In this document: piece by piece, positions 12,465 to 12,787 of the stretch | How the letters are laid out: each line of letters opens with the position of its first letter | Numbering within the stretch: position 1 is the first letter of the stretch | From: Gammaproteobacteria bacterium | GTDB lineage: Bacteria; Pseudomonadota; Gammaproteobacteria; Steroidobacterales; Steroidobacteraceae | DNA: 12,787 bases | Direction: 5' to 3' | NCBI GenBank assembly: GCA_030040235.1 | Contig: JASHUC010000085.1 | Span: 1 to 12,787, forward strand | Position numbers and translations under genes: made by a program | The notes under the pieces: model-generated | The model's database searches: none | Seen by the model: only the letters and a program-made list of their open reading frames with translations | What the model was told of the DNA's origin: nothing

Positions 12465-12787
12465 TCACGCCTCGACTTTCACCACCCGTCCGACGGTGCC
12501 CAGCGCGTAGGCGCCACGCCGTCCGTAGGCGACCGGCTCGCCGCGGCCGCTGAAGAGCGCCGCGAGCCGCGCCTGGACATGCCTCAGGTGGGCGCTCGCC
12601 AGTGCGCCGTTGCGATCATTGAGGGCGCGGCAATGGGCAGCCGCGGCGCGGCAGCGCGCCCAGGCGCCCGCGAGCGAGTCGTCCGCATCACACAAGCGCA
12701 GCAGCTGCCTGAGGCCGCTGCCATCCGGCGCGTACCCGAGCTGGCGGCAAAGCGCGGCCCGGTCCTCATCGGCCCGCACCACGCGCG
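12465..12787 (-). CDS. flgN: Flagellar export chaperone FlgN, C-terminal part (5' end outside window)
   Basis: 106 residues are visible, reading from the right edge to TGA at 12467-12465. Family features are RCRAAAAHCRALNDRNGALASAHLRHVQARLAALFSG, the conserved helix with the Asn-x-x-Asn-Gly pattern, and the following YGRRG. Before it, LCRQLGYAPDGSGLRQLLRLC matches the FlgN segment after the first helix. FlgN is usually about 140-160 residues, so about 40-50 N-terminal residues lie outside; the GTG at 12782 is not a convincing start. FlgN is the cytoplasmic chaperone for the hook-filament junction proteins FlgK and FlgL. Here it lies upstream of flgM on the same strand, the reverse of the usual flgM-flgN order, separated by a 111-base gap. 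Confidence 0.85.
   Translation of the reverse strand, partial: RVVRADEDRAALCRQLGYAPDGSGLRQLLRLCDADDSLAGAWARCRAAAAHCRALNDRNGALASAHLRHVQARLAALFSGRGEPVAYGRRGAYALGTVGRVVKVEA

Noticed and set aside
12465..12782. flgN as a complete gene starting at GTG 12782.
   Set aside because: The product would lack the N-terminal helix of FlgN, and the frame stays open to the window edge, so the gene is cut, not short.

Overview
This is a dense, GC-rich window (my estimate by eye is about two thirds G+C) from a motile proteobacterium. It is most likely a gammaproteobacterium outside the enterics. The evidence is the DUF2802 protein tail on the left edge (in pseudomonads this family closes the flagellar/chemotaxis cluster), proteobacterial-type FlgM and FlgN on the right, and flagellar sigma-28 (FliA) promoter motifs. 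I cannot fix genus or species. I see no mobile element, tRNA, rRNA or CRISPR.

Layout, plus strand: the C-terminal end of a DUF2802 gene (1-291); a 120-bp gap holding a candidate CRP-like site and a sigma-28-type promoter; then a tightly packed chemotaxis operon: STAS protein (412), cheA (815), cheW (2925), a membrane chemoreceptor ending in a CheR/CheB docking pentapeptide (3471), cheY (6169). A 100-bp gap then holds a second CRP-like site and a second sigma-28-type promoter. It is followed by a small exported protein of unknown function (6632), a small helical protein with a CheZ-like DxxxQ signature (7061), cheR (7527), cheD (8384), cheB (9053), and two tandem paralogous HDOD-domain genes (10212, 11149). 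Minus strand: flgM (12353 back to 12045), converging on the second HDOD gene with interlocked stop codons and carrying its own textbook sigma-28 promoter, and a flgN gene that is cut by the right edge.

The receptor-CheW-CheA array should phosphorylate CheY and CheB. CheR (anchored by the receptor pentapeptide), CheB and CheD would adjust receptor methylation and deamidation. The content resembles the second chemotaxis cluster of Pseudomonas aeruginosa (cheY2-cheA2-cheW2-mcpB-cheR2-cheD-cheB2), whose receptor McpB also has a C-terminal pentapeptide. What this window adds is a STAS protein, an exported protein, a possible CheZ-like phosphatase and two HDOD proteins whose HD motif is degenerate. 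The least explained parts are: (i) the two compound CRP-like/sigma-28 promoters, which share an exact 11-bp block; (ii) the exported protein with its own flagellar-type promoter; (iii) the DxxxQ protein, which shares an IELF C-terminal tail with CheD; and (iv) the HDOD pair.
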